6,958 bases of DNA from NCBI GenBank assembly GCA_025774615.1, contig JALGVQ010000152.1, positions 1 to 6,958 on the forward strand. Reading direction: 5' to 3'. Position 1 is the first letter of the stretch. Every line of letters begins with the position of its first letter. The DNA is from a bacterium. Its GTDB lineage: Bacteria > Blakebacterota > Blakebacteria > Blakebacterales > Blakebacteraceae. Under the pieces are notes generated by a model. It had not been told where the DNA came from. It made no database searches and saw only the letters and a program-made list of their open reading frames with translations. Made by a program: the position numbers and the translations under genes. Of this stretch, positions 1 to 6,957 are shown in pieces.

Positions 1-1
1 T

Positions 2-778
2 AGCGATCTGCTCGAACAGCTGCTGGCTGAACGCGCAGGCAGCGGGATGACGGATCTTCAGGCAGAAAACGAGGATCGCAGCGCAGTCGCTCAGGCAAAG
101 GCCAATCTCGCGACAATCAGGAATGGTCTCGGCATGTACCAGGCCGAGAGTGATGATTCTGCATACCCCGGGAGCAGTGAAATCACCAGTTACAACGATC
201 TCAGGGAGATCCTCTCACGGTATCTGCGCCTGCCCGGCGGCGAAGAGGCTGGATTCACCTTTGAATCCTTCTTCTCGAATAAACGTGATGACTTCCAACT
301 CAGGGCACGCGCTCTCGATCGCAACCGGACCATGATCCTTGTTACTCCCACAGCGATCCAGGCTCTTCCAGAGCCGCCGCCGAGACAACCGGCGAGACCG
401 CCGGTGAGGCCGCTGGTGAGTCCGCCGGATCCTGAACGACCAGTATCCCCGCAGAGCGAAACGCTGAAGATCGGGCAGGCCATGGCTGAACTTGTTGCCG
501 TCAGAAACCTTTTCATCATGTTCCGGGCCGAGAACGACGATTCCGCCTATCCGGAAACCGTAACGATACAGAGTTACCAGTCCCTGGCCGAGGTGCTGTC
601 CACCTATGGCCAGATGCCGCCGGCTGAAGTGTCATCCTGGACCTTTATGTCGTATGCCCGGCCAGTTCCAGACAGGTTCCATCTGACAGCCAGAGCCCGA
701 GACACGACCCGAACCGTCATCACGGTCACACCGACGGGGATCACCACGAGTCGACCACCACCCATGAACGAGCAGTGA
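2..778 (+). CDS. Partial protein with two pseudopilin (GspG)-like domains, 5' end outside window
   Basis: The reading frame is open from base 2 with no stop, so the gene probably starts left of the window; the first ATG inside is at 47 and has no clear ribosome binding site. Counting from that ATG, two copies of one domain are visible, residues about 14-104 and 141-232. Each has a helix of the type A-x-L-x-x-hRN-x-h-x-M, then AE(S/N)DDSAYP, an SY..L.E.LS.Y segment, a TF.S(F/Y) strand, D.F.L.ARA.D..RT, and a closing VTPT.I. A proline-rich linker (residues about 105-140) joins them. Helix-then-YP followed by short strands matches the soluble part of type II secretion major pseudopilins, but the N-terminal hydrophobic methylated helix is not in view. 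The role is unknown; a periplasmic or surface location is an inference. The stop abuts thiE. The fold is moderately sure, the function is not. Confidence 0.6.
   Translation, partial: SDLLEQLLAERAGSGMTDLQAENEDRSAVAQAKANLATIRNGLGMYQAESDDSAYPGSSEITSYNDLREILSRYLRLPGGEEAGFTFESFFSNKRDDFQLRARALDRNRTMILVTPTAIQALPEPPPRQPARPPVRPLVSPPDPERPVSPQSETLKIGQAMAELVAVRNLFIMFRAENDDSAYPETVTIQSYQSLAEVLSTYGQMPPAEVSSWTFMSYARPVPDRFHLTARARDTTRTVITVTPTGITTSRPPPMNEQ
86..742 (+). repeat. Protein-level duplication of a pseudopilin-like domain
   Basis: Copy 1 spans about 86-358 and copy 2 about 467-742, separated by a proline-rich linker at 359-466. Shared landmarks in the same order are RN, AE-(S/N)-DDSAYP, SY, L-x-E-(I/V)-LS-x-Y, TF, F-x-L-x-ARA-x-D, RT and VTPT-x-I. 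The likeness is clear in protein but diverged in DNA, so this is an old internal duplication and not a recent repeat. Confidence 0.7.
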
Positions 779-787
779 GTGCAGGTA

Positions 788-1405
788 ATGGATCTTTCCC
801 TCTATCTTGTGACTGACCGGCCGCTCTCCCGCGGCCGACCGATCGAGGAGATCGTCTCTTCAGCCATCGCCGGGGGTGTCACCACCGTCCAGCTCCGCGA
901 GAAGGATACGCCGACAGGTGAGTTCCTCGATCTCGCCCTGCGCGTGCGGACCATCACGCGGGAGTCGGGGGTGACGTTCATCGTGAACGATCGGATCGAC
1001 ATCGCGCTCGCTTCCGATGCCGATGGGATCCACGTCGGCCAGGATGACATGCCGGCAGACGTCGCCCGTCGGCTCATCGGGCCTGACAGGATACTGGGGG
1101 TTACCGCGGCGGACGCCGAAGAGGCCCGGACGGCGATCGCGGCAGGCGCCGATTACATCGGCTGCAACGCAGTCTTCGCCACACCCACAAAGACCGATAC
1201 CGGGACCCCTTTGGGGATCGCTGGTCTCGAGGAACTGGTGCGGTCGATCGATGTACCGGTTGTGGCGATCGGCGGTATCAACACCACGAACGCGGCTGAA
1301 GTCCTGGCCACAGGAGCAGCCGGGATCGCGGTGGTCTCGGCGATCGTATCGGCGGATGATCCTGAAGAGGCCGCCCGCGAACTGAAACGATTCACAGAAC
1401 GATAA
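788..1405 (+). CDS. thiE: Thiamine-phosphate synthase (ThiE)
   Basis: This cytoplasmic TIM-barrel enzyme condenses HMP pyrophosphate with thiazole phosphate to give thiamine phosphate and pyrophosphate. The chosen ATG at 788 gives 205 residues, close to the usual family length. An in-frame GTG at 779, directly after the previous stop, is also possible; neither has a strong ribosome binding site. Numbering from the ATG, the motifs are LYLVTD (5-10), QLREK (35-39, pyrophosphate-binding region), NDR (67-69), DGIHVGQDD (79-87), GVT (104-106), ADYIG (121-125), TPTKTDTG (132-139) and VVAIGGIN (158-165, phosphate-binding end of the barrel). The usual GxGP after DYI is here GCNA, a form I associate with some other ThiE branches; catalytic segments are otherwise intact. 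It sits 22 bases before thiM, matching a salvage operon. Confidence 0.95.
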   Translation: MDLSLYLVTDRPLSRGRPIEEIVSSAIAGGVTTVQLREKDTPTGEFLDLALRVRTITRESGVTFIVNDRIDIALASDADGIHVGQDDMPADVARRLIGPDRILGVTAADAEEARTAIAAGADYIGCNAVFATPTKTDTGTPLGIAGLEELVRSIDVPVVAIGGINTTNAAEVLATGAAGIAVVSAIVSADDPEEAARELKRFTER

Positions 1406-1414
1406 CCACGAAGC

Positions 1415-1420
1415 AGGAGA
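1415..1420 (+). promoter_or_regulatory. Ribosome binding site of thiM
   Basis: AGGAGA lies seven bases before the ATG at 1428. It supports that ATG over the in-frame GTG at 1425 and over the out-of-frame ATGs at 1420 and 1423. Confidence 0.75.
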
Positions 1421-1427
1421 TGATGTG

Positions 1428-2240
1428 ATGCAGGGGGAAGAGATCAGATCACGGGCAGCTGCTGCGTTTGCCCTCATCAGGGAACGCCGGCCACTGATCC
1501 ACCAGATCACCAACTACGTAGTGATGAACCAGACGGCGAACATCACCCTCATGGTGGGGGCCTCCCCGGTGATGGCCCACGCAAAAGAGGAAGTCGCCGA
1601 CATGATCGGATTCGCGGGGGCCCTCGTACTGAATCCGGGAACCCTGGAGCCTGACTGGGTGGAAGCGATGCTGATCGCCGGCAGGAAGGCGAACGAACTG
1701 GGGGTTCCGATCGTGCTCGATCCGGTCGGCGCGGGCGCCACCCCCTACCGGACCGAGACGAACCTGGCATTCCTGCGGGAGCTCGATATCGCCGTGGTGC
1801 GGGGTAACTCAGGCGAGATCGGTGCGCTCTCAGGTGCCGGAGGTCAGGTGATCGGCGTGGACAGCGTCACCGGGGTCGCAGATCCCGCCGCGGTGACCGT
1901 CGCTGCTGCCGCCGGCTGGTCTTCGGTCGCGGCTATCACCGGTGCGCGTGATGTGATCTCCAACGGCGAGCGGACAGTGGGTGTGGATAATGGTCATATC
2001 TGGCTCACCACTCTGACCGGTACCGGGTGCATGGCCACAGCGATGATCGGATCATTCGCCGCCGTGGAGGAGGATCACCTGGTCGCCACCGTGAGCGCAC
2101 TGGCCTGTTACGGGCTGGCCTCCGAGAAAGCCGCGGAAGAAGCGAAGGGCCCCGGTACGTTCAAGGCCGCTCTTTACGACTCCCTCTATCACCTGACACC
2201 AGAAGACCTTGAGGCCGGAGCCCGCGTGGAGGTGCTCTGA
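1428..2240 (+). CDS. thiM: Hydroxyethylthiazole kinase (ThiM)
   Basis: ThiM phosphorylates 4-methyl-5-(2-hydroxyethyl)thiazole with ATP, feeding salvaged thiazole to ThiE. The protein is 270 residues, normal for this ribokinase-like family. Motifs, numbered from the ATG at 1428, are IHQITNYVVMN (24-34, substrate end), GASPVMAHAKEEV (44-56), LNPGTL (68-73), LDPVGAGATPYR (97-108, metal and phosphate region), RGNSGEI (125-131), and TGTGCMATA (197-205), the anion-hole segment with the family cysteine at 200. The tail GPGTFKAALYDSLY (241-254) is also typical. No break or missing key residue is seen. It follows thiE by 22 bases and precedes the peptidase by 20, so coupled expression is likely. ThiD, needed to make HMP pyrophosphate, is not in the window. 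Confidence 0.97.
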   Translation: MQGEEIRSRAAAAFALIRERRPLIHQITNYVVMNQTANITLMVGASPVMAHAKEEVADMIGFAGALVLNPGTLEPDWVEAMLIAGRKANELGVPIVLDPVGAGATPYRTETNLAFLRELDIAVVRGNSGEIGALSGAGGQVIGVDSVTGVADPAAVTVAAAAGWSSVAAITGARDVISNGERTVGVDNGHIWLTTLTGTGCMATAMIGSFAAVEEDHLVATVSALACYGLASEKAAEEAKGPGTFKAALYDSLYHLTPEDLEAGARVEVL

Positions 2241-2250
2241 TCTTCGAAAT

Positions 2251-2254
2251 GAGG
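2251..2254 (+). promoter_or_regulatory. Ribosome binding site deciding the M28 start
   Basis: GAGG lies six bases before the ATG at 2261. For the alternative ATG at 2249 the nearest good match (GGAGG, 2228-2232) is 16 bases away, which is too far. The 2261 start also gives a more normal signal peptide. Confidence 0.55.
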
Positions 2255-2260
2255 TATGCA

Positions 2261-4414
2261 ATGAGATCGTCACAGACAACCCGATGGACCACCGGAATGC
2301 TCCTGCTCGCGCTCATCTGCTGCCCGCGCCCGGCATCGGCTCAGGGGATCACCACTCCACTGGAGCAGGAGATCCTCACCCTGCTCACCAACGAGATCTC
2401 AGGACAGATGATCTTCAATAACGAGGTCATGCTCGCCGGAGCGCCCTGGGTCCGGGAAGAGGGTGAACTGACCGACACCTTCTACGAGTCACAGAGGATA
2501 TATGATCTGGTCCGCAGTTACGGGATCGAGACCACGAGGTTCGTGCGGCATTCGAGTGACCGGACCTTCGAGTATCCGCTGGAGGGTGAATTCTGGATCG
2601 AGGAACCTCAGAAGCGGCTGGTTGCCCGGATCGGCGCTGACGCCGCCCTGGTAGCCCGCGGTTCGGTGACGGCCGATGTCACGGGCAGGCTCATCTACAT
2701 CCCGCCGCTCGGCAGCGAAGAAATCGACGCAATGATCGCAGGGGAGAGCGGTAATGCGTATCGCGGAAAGATCGCCATCATGTGGTCGCATGCTCGCGGC
2801 CGGATCGCAGAGGCACTCGATGAGGCCGGCGTTCAGGCAGTCATCTCCTTCGGCTCCCGAGACCGCTACCTCGATCCGAACCAGGTCGTCTACTCCTCCG
2901 GGTCATACGGGATGGAGAATCTGAGGCTCGGATTCACCGTTTCGTGGCGCCAGTGGTCTGAACTGCTGGAAGACATGGAAGCCAACCGGGAGATCACCGT
3001 TCGTTGCATGGCCCGGGTCGAGGAATACCCCGACCGTTTCGAGACGATCTACAGCTGGATACCCGGAACCGAGCCTGATGAGAAGGGAGTGGTATTCACC
3101 GCCCATCTCTTCGAGGGCTATACCAAGCGCGGCGCCAACGACAACATGAGCGGCTGTGTGATCCAGCTCGAGATCCTGCGCGCACTCTCGAAGCTCATCG
3201 CTGACGGCACCCTCCCCCAACCCCGCCGGACGATCCACTTCCTCTGGCCGAACGAGATATCGGGCACCTACGAATTCATCAAGCAGACACCGGGATTCGC
3301 CGAGCGACTATCGAACAACATCAACATGGATATGGTGGGCGAGGCACTGCGTATGAACAACTCATGGTTCACCATGAGCGAATGCCCCAATCACCTGCCC
3401 AACTACATCGACGGCCTGGCCACCTCGATGATGAATTACGTCTGGCGTACGAACGACATCGTCTACCTGCCGGGCGCTCCCCGGGGACGACCCGGTGGGC
3501 AGTACTTCCCGGTGCCGATGATGGAGAAGAACGGTTCTCTCGATGCCTTCCGGTTCTTCGTCCACCAGGCCACCGGCGGGAGTGACCACCTCTGTTTCAA
3601 CAACGCATCGGTCGCGGTACCCGGTATCGAGTTCTTCACCTGGCCCGACCAGTGGTATCACGCCGACACCGACACCCCCGACAAGTCAGATCCGACCCAG
3701 ATGAAGCGGGTCGCATTCATCGGCGCGGCGAGCGCCTGGGCGGCTGTCAACTGTACCGACGACGTGTTGGATGGTCTTGTCGATGTCACATCTTCCTTTG
3801 GATACAGCCGGATCGCCGAGCGGGAACTCCCCAGAGCTTTCGGGTACATCGAGGCCGCGACAGCGGACGATCTGGGTGCGGCCATGGCCCGCGCCGTGAA
3901 CCTGGTCCGATTCGCGGCCCAACGGGAGATCGAGGCACTCGAATCGATCGAAGACATGTACAGCGGTTCAGTTGAAGCCACGCGCCTGGTCCGGGAACGG
4001 ATCATTCAGTGGTATCGCTACAAGTACAGTCTGACTGACCTGATGGTGGAGTTCGCCGGTGTCAGGGCGGAGGGACTGGGCGTGTCGGCTCCCCGACAGG
4101 CCCGACAGACCCGTCTGGAACAGGAGTACTCGAGGATCATGCCTGCCCTCCACCCCGACGTGGCCGCGAAGGAGTTCTCGCTGAACAGTTTCGGTCCTTA
4201 TCGGGAGTACCTCGAGACGAATCCGGACGCTCTCCGCGAGATCGACTTCGGGAGCAACGCCGCGGCACGATTCGTTCTCAACTATGTGAACGGTGAGCGG
4301 TCGATCACGCTGATCAGAGACTCCGCAGCGGCTGAAACGGGTGAGGATATATCCCTCGAAGCGGTGGTCAGTTACCTGGAACTATTGAAAGAGGTCGGCT
4401 GGATCGACTGGTAA
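2261..4414 (+). CDS. Secreted M28-type zinc peptidase-like protein with PA-like insert and C-terminal winged-helix-like module
   Basis: The protein has 717 residues from the ATG at 2261 (an in-frame ATG at 2249 adds four). A Sec signal peptide with basic start and hydrophobic core ends at ASA (25-27), so it is exported. Residues about 124-211 resemble a protease-associated (PA) insert. The catalytic part, about 261-501, shows the M28 di-zinc set in order: H282, D294 (in GANDNMSG), E332, D357 (in NMDMVG) and H467 (in YHADTDTPD), plus SDH at 441-443. Two usual residues differ: the general-base Glu just before the zinc Glu is Asn331, and the Asp two after the first His is Phe284. It may be a variant peptidase or have lost peptidase activity. 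A helical stretch follows, then residues about 640-717 look like a winged-helix/PqqD-like domain (FVLNYVNGERSI, then a YLELLKEVGWI helix end). Substrate unknown. It is probably cotranscribed with thiM. Confidence 0.8.
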   Translation: MRSSQTTRWTTGMLLLALICCPRPASAQGITTPLEQEILTLLTNEISGQMIFNNEVMLAGAPWVREEGELTDTFYESQRIYDLVRSYGIETTRFVRHSSDRTFEYPLEGEFWIEEPQKRLVARIGADAALVARGSVTADVTGRLIYIPPLGSEEIDAMIAGESGNAYRGKIAIMWSHARGRIAEALDEAGVQAVISFGSRDRYLDPNQVVYSSGSYGMENLRLGFTVSWRQWSELLEDMEANREITVRCMARVEEYPDRFETIYSWIPGTEPDEKGVVFTAHLFEGYTKRGANDNMSGCVIQLEILRALSKLIADGTLPQPRRTIHFLWPNEISGTYEFIKQTPGFAERLSNNINMDMVGEALRMNNSWFTMSECPNHLPNYIDGLATSMMNYVWRTNDIVYLPGAPRGRPGGQYFPVPMMEKNGSLDAFRFFVHQATGGSDHLCFNNASVAVPGIEFFTWPDQWYHADTDTPDKSDPTQMKRVAFIGAASAWAAVNCTDDVLDGLVDVTSSFGYSRIAERELPRAFGYIEAATADDLGAAMARAVNLVRFAAQREIEALESIEDMYSGSVEATRLVRERIIQWYRYKYSLTDLMVEFAGVRAEGLGVSAPRQARQTRLEQEYSRIMPALHPDVAAKEFSLNSFGPYREYLETNPDALREIDFGSNAAARFVLNYVNGERSITLIRDSAAAETGEDISLEAVVSYLELLKEVGWIDW

Positions 4415-4429
4415 GGAGGCACCGGTTTT

Positions 4430-5797
4430 TCAGGCAGCGGGCTGGGAGTGTACTATCCTGGTCTGCTGCCGACCGAGCCAGAGAGCCACGAAGAGCCACA
4501 CCACCGCCACGGGAATGGCACTGAAGGCCAGTCCCGCTGCCCCGAGTCCCATCGAATGGAGGATGAGCTGGGACCAGGCCCCGATCTGGTCTCCAGTCCG
4601 GTAGACTGCCGTGTCGACAAAGTTCTTCGCCTTGAATCTGTCCTCCCGTTTCACGACGGTCCAGAGTGTTTCCCGCGCGGGTCGCGCGAGGGCATAGTTG
4701 CTTGCCCGACGCGATACCTGGAAGACCACGAATACCGACAGCGTCCCCCATATCCCCAGACCGGTGAATCCGACGATACAGAGGAGAGGCAGGAAGGCGA
4801 GGGTGAGGCCCACCCCGAAGGCCCTGATGACTTTACCGGTGAGAAACACCTGTGTTATCAGGGTCAGTACATTCACGGCCAGATCAAGCCGGGCGAAAAA
4901 CGCTGTTCTGAGAGCTCTGTCCACGAAATGGGCATCCACGATCACTGACTGCTGCATGTAGAGCACGGTCGAGATGATTGGATAGAGGAGCATGTATGCA
5001 CAGATGCCGAGCAGAAATGGAGATTTCACCAGGTGGGATAGCCCCGAGAGGATCCCTCCGCCCAACGGCTCCTCTGCCTGGATATCAGGAGATGGGTCTT
5101 CTTTTAGTGCTCCCTCAGAAGCTTCCTCTTCCCCGTGACTCTCCTCATCGATGAAGCTCCCCTCCCCGTGCTGTCTCATCCGTGAGAGGTATCGCATGGT
5201 CTGGACCGCGAGCTCGAGCAGGACCACCGAGAAGAGGAGGAGATGGACCGGTCCGATCCGGGTCGCAAGGAGCGCGGTGATGCCCGATCCCGTGATTCCA
5301 CCCAGGGTCCCTCCCGCCCCGATGAAACCGAAGAGCCGCTTTCCCTGAGCGGTCTGCCAGGTATCGGCCATGAAGGTCCAGAACACCGAAACCGTGAAGA
5401 GGCTGAAGACCGCCGACCAGATATAGAAGATACGGCCGATCCAGATGTTCGCGTTTTCGGGGGCGATTTTGAGCAGAACAAAAAATATAAGCAGATTCGC
5501 GATGAAGAAACGGTAGGTGATCGAGATGGCCCTGGTTCGGGGCAGCCTCGACACCAGCGCTGCCCATGGAGGATGGAGGATGAGCATCGCGACCAGAGTG
5601 CCGGTGAAGAGCCAGGGGATGTTCCACACTCCTCCGGCGAGCCCCATCTCGTCCCGCAGGGGACGGATGATGTAGTAGGCGCAGAGAAGGCAGAAGAAGA
5701 ACACACCCGACCACAGGAGGGTACGGATCTCCTCCTCCCGGACATTGACGACACGCTGGAGCACTGCCGTCAGACCACGCGGAGCTTCATCCTTCAC
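4430..5797 (-). CDS. Twelve-TM transporter related to ATP/ADP (Npt/Tlc) carriers and MFS
   Basis: This 455-residue inner-membrane protein starts at a GTG (5795-5797), the only start near the 5' end; an in-frame stop lies 18 bases upstream and the ribosome binding site is weak. About twelve hydrophobic segments fall at residues near 28-45, 60-83, 92-110, 118-143, 155-177, 183-202, 258-280, 300-320, 328-346, 348-366, 405-424 and 425-442. RPLRDEMG (45-52) after TM1 and RPARETLWTVVKREDRFKAKNFVD (372-395, given only as landmarks R372, E376, K390, K391, D395) recall the nucleotide transporter family. The central cytoplasmic loop is very acidic: 13 Asp/Glu within residues 211-243. Many bacterial members outside intracellular parasites have no known substrate, so nucleotide transport should not be assumed. 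It follows the SDR lipoprotein gene by 18 bases and is probably in the same operon. Confidence 0.8.
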   Translation of the reverse strand: MKDEAPRGLTAVLQRVVNVREEEIRTLLWSGVFFFCLLCAYYIIRPLRDEMGLAGGVWNIPWLFTGTLVAMLILHPPWAALVSRLPRTRAISITYRFFIANLLIFFVLLKIAPENANIWIGRIFYIWSAVFSLFTVSVFWTFMADTWQTAQGKRLFGFIGAGGTLGGITGSGITALLATRIGPVHLLLFSVVLLELAVQTMRYLSRMRQHGEGSFIDEESHGEEEASEGALKEDPSPDIQAEEPLGGGILSGLSHLVKSPFLLGICAYMLLYPIISTVLYMQQSVIVDAHFVDRALRTAFFARLDLAVNVLTLITQVFLTGKVIRAFGVGLTLAFLPLLCIVGFTGLGIWGTLSVFVVFQVSRRASNYALARPARETLWTVVKREDRFKAKNFVDTAVYRTGDQIGAWSQLILHSMGLGAAGLAFSAIPVAVVWLFVALWLGRQQTRIVHSQPAA

Positions 5798-5815
5798 AGT
5801 GACAGCTGCTGCCCG

Positions 5816-6940
5816 TTATTCGAGACCGCGGGAGTGCCATGCCTCGAGCACTTCGGCTTCCCGCTCTGCTGAGATGCCTGCCCTGAGGTTCGCCTGCCGC
5901 TCCTCGGGGCGGGTCTTGTGCCACGCCAGTGTATCCCTGGCGGTGATCTCATGCGGACGGAAGGTGAGACCTGCCGCGATGGCCTTCGAGCAATCGAACC
6001 GACCGAACCCCTCCATCCCGTCCTGTGGCGGGAACCAGGCCGGCATGTCAGCCCAGGGCCGGACTCCCTGCTCCTGCAGGAAGTCGGTGTTCACCCAGGT
6101 GAAGGTGGCGTTCGAGTCGATCGCGCTCTTGATCGAGCCCAGCATCTCCCCGATCGGAAGCGGTTTCTCCGGCCCGGTGGCGTTGAAGACGCCGAATATC
6201 GAATCTTCCACCATGTGGATCATCCACTGCCCCAGGTCACGGGTATCGATGACCTGGACCGGGTCGAGCGGATCACCAGGAGCCAGCACTTCCCCACCCC
6301 TGTCGATCCGTACCGGCCAGTAGGTGTAGCGGTCTGAGTTGTCCCCGGGGCCCACGATCAGGCCGGGTCTGATATTTGTCGCCCGGCCCGGGAAGGCCTT
6401 CTCCGCCTCCTGCTCGCAGAGGACCTTCAGGCCCCCATAGGTCGCACCCGTCACCTGCTCGATCGTCGGATCGTCGAGGGTCGCGACCGGTCCGTTCTCA
6501 TCCATGCCGATGATGCTGTTGTCGGAATAGACTGAGAGGGAAGAGACGAAGACGTACTGCCGGACAGAATCCGTGAGGAGTTCAGCCGTCATGCGTACCC
6601 AGCGCGGGATGGAGGGATGATTGTCGAGCACGACATCCCATTCACGCCCCTTCAGGGCTTCAATGTCATTGTCCCGGTCTCCGACGAGTTTCTCGACCTC
6701 CGGGAAGAGGTGAGTGTTGGTGCGACCACGGTTGAAGATGGTGATGGCGTGACCCCGGGCAAGCGCATACTCGACCTGGGCCGGTCCTATCAGGGAAGTG
6801 CCTCCCAGAATGAGGATATTCAGCGGGTTCCTGGCTCTCCGGATCCCGCCGCCCTCCGATTTCGCGCACCCCGCCAGACCGAGACTCAACGCTCCCCCGG
6901 CGATCGCTGTGGTCTGTATGAAATCTCTTCTCGTCGTCAT
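5816..6940 (-). CDS. Tat-exported lipoprotein of the NAD-dependent epimerase/dehydratase (extended SDR) family
   Basis: The 374-residue protein begins with a twin-arginine signal (TRRDFIQT, R4-R5), a weakly hydrophobic segment, and a lipobox LAGC with Cys25, so it is predicted to leave the cytoplasm folded and be lipid-anchored; Ala at +2 suggests the outer membrane if the host is diderm. The mature part is an extended SDR: the Rossmann glycine motif GGTSLIG (46-52), NRGRT at the end of the second strand (70-74), SS (133-134) before SVYS, and the YxxxK pair Tyr168/Lys172. RPGLIVGPGD (191-200) and VIDTRDLGQWM (230-240) are also typical of the family. Tat export would fit a protein that must bind NAD(P) before crossing the membrane. 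The substrate cannot be read from sequence; a sugar or sugar-like compound is a family-based guess. A perfect ribosome binding site supports the ATG. The transporter gene follows after 18 bases. Confidence 0.88.
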   Translation of the reverse strand: MTTRRDFIQTTAIAGGALSLGLAGCAKSEGGGIRRARNPLNILILGGTSLIGPAQVEYALARGHAITIFNRGRTNTHLFPEVEKLVGDRDNDIEALKGREWDVVLDNHPSIPRWVRMTAELLTDSVRQYVFVSSLSVYSDNSIIGMDENGPVATLDDPTIEQVTGATYGGLKVLCEQEAEKAFPGRATNIRPGLIVGPGDNSDRYTYWPVRIDRGGEVLAPGDPLDPVQVIDTRDLGQWMIHMVEDSIFGVFNATGPEKPLPIGEMLGSIKSAIDSNATFTWVNTDFLQEQGVRPWADMPAWFPPQDGMEGFGRFDCSKAIAAGLTFRPHEITARDTLAWHKTRPEERQANLRAGISAEREAEVLEAWHSRGLE

Positions 6941-6950
6941 GACCTGGATT

Positions 6951-6957
6951 CCTCCTT
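6951..6957 (-). promoter_or_regulatory. Ribosome binding site of the SDR lipoprotein gene
   Basis: AAGGAGG on the minus strand, ten bases before the ATG at 6940, is a full match to the bacterial anti-Shine-Dalgarno sequence and fixes the start. The promoter must lie beyond the right edge. Confidence 0.85.

Noticed and set aside
860-1513. 217-codon open frame on the minus strand across thiE and thiM
   Set aside because: It is antisense to two certain enzymes, has no family-like motifs, and such frames are common in high-GC DNA.
2315-2326. Lipobox in the M28 signal peptide (LIC/CC)
   Set aside because: The residue before the cysteine is Ile, not Gly/Ala/Ser, and a good signal peptidase I site (ASA) follows.
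4412-4432. Possible intrinsic terminator (ACCGGT followed by TTTTT)
   Set aside because: ACCGGT is a self-complementary six-mer without a loop, and the only nearby stem (GTCG with CGAC) has four pairs and sits 14 or more bases before the T run.
5798-5818. SDR and transporter in the same frame, joined by stop-codon readthrough
   Set aside because: They are in the same frame with one TAA between, but a Tat lipoprotein fused to a 12-TM carrier makes little sense and no readthrough signal is visible; two genes is the simpler reading.
5243-6323. Two long + strand open frames (5243-5872 and 5745-6323)
   Set aside because: Both are antisense to the transporter and SDR genes, with Arg/Pro/Ser- or Asp/Glu-rich compositions typical of shadow frames.
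6532-6537. CTGAGA, a possible core of a TPP riboswitch
   Set aside because: It lies inside the SDR coding region on the opposite strand, far from the thi genes, and I see no matching second helix elements.
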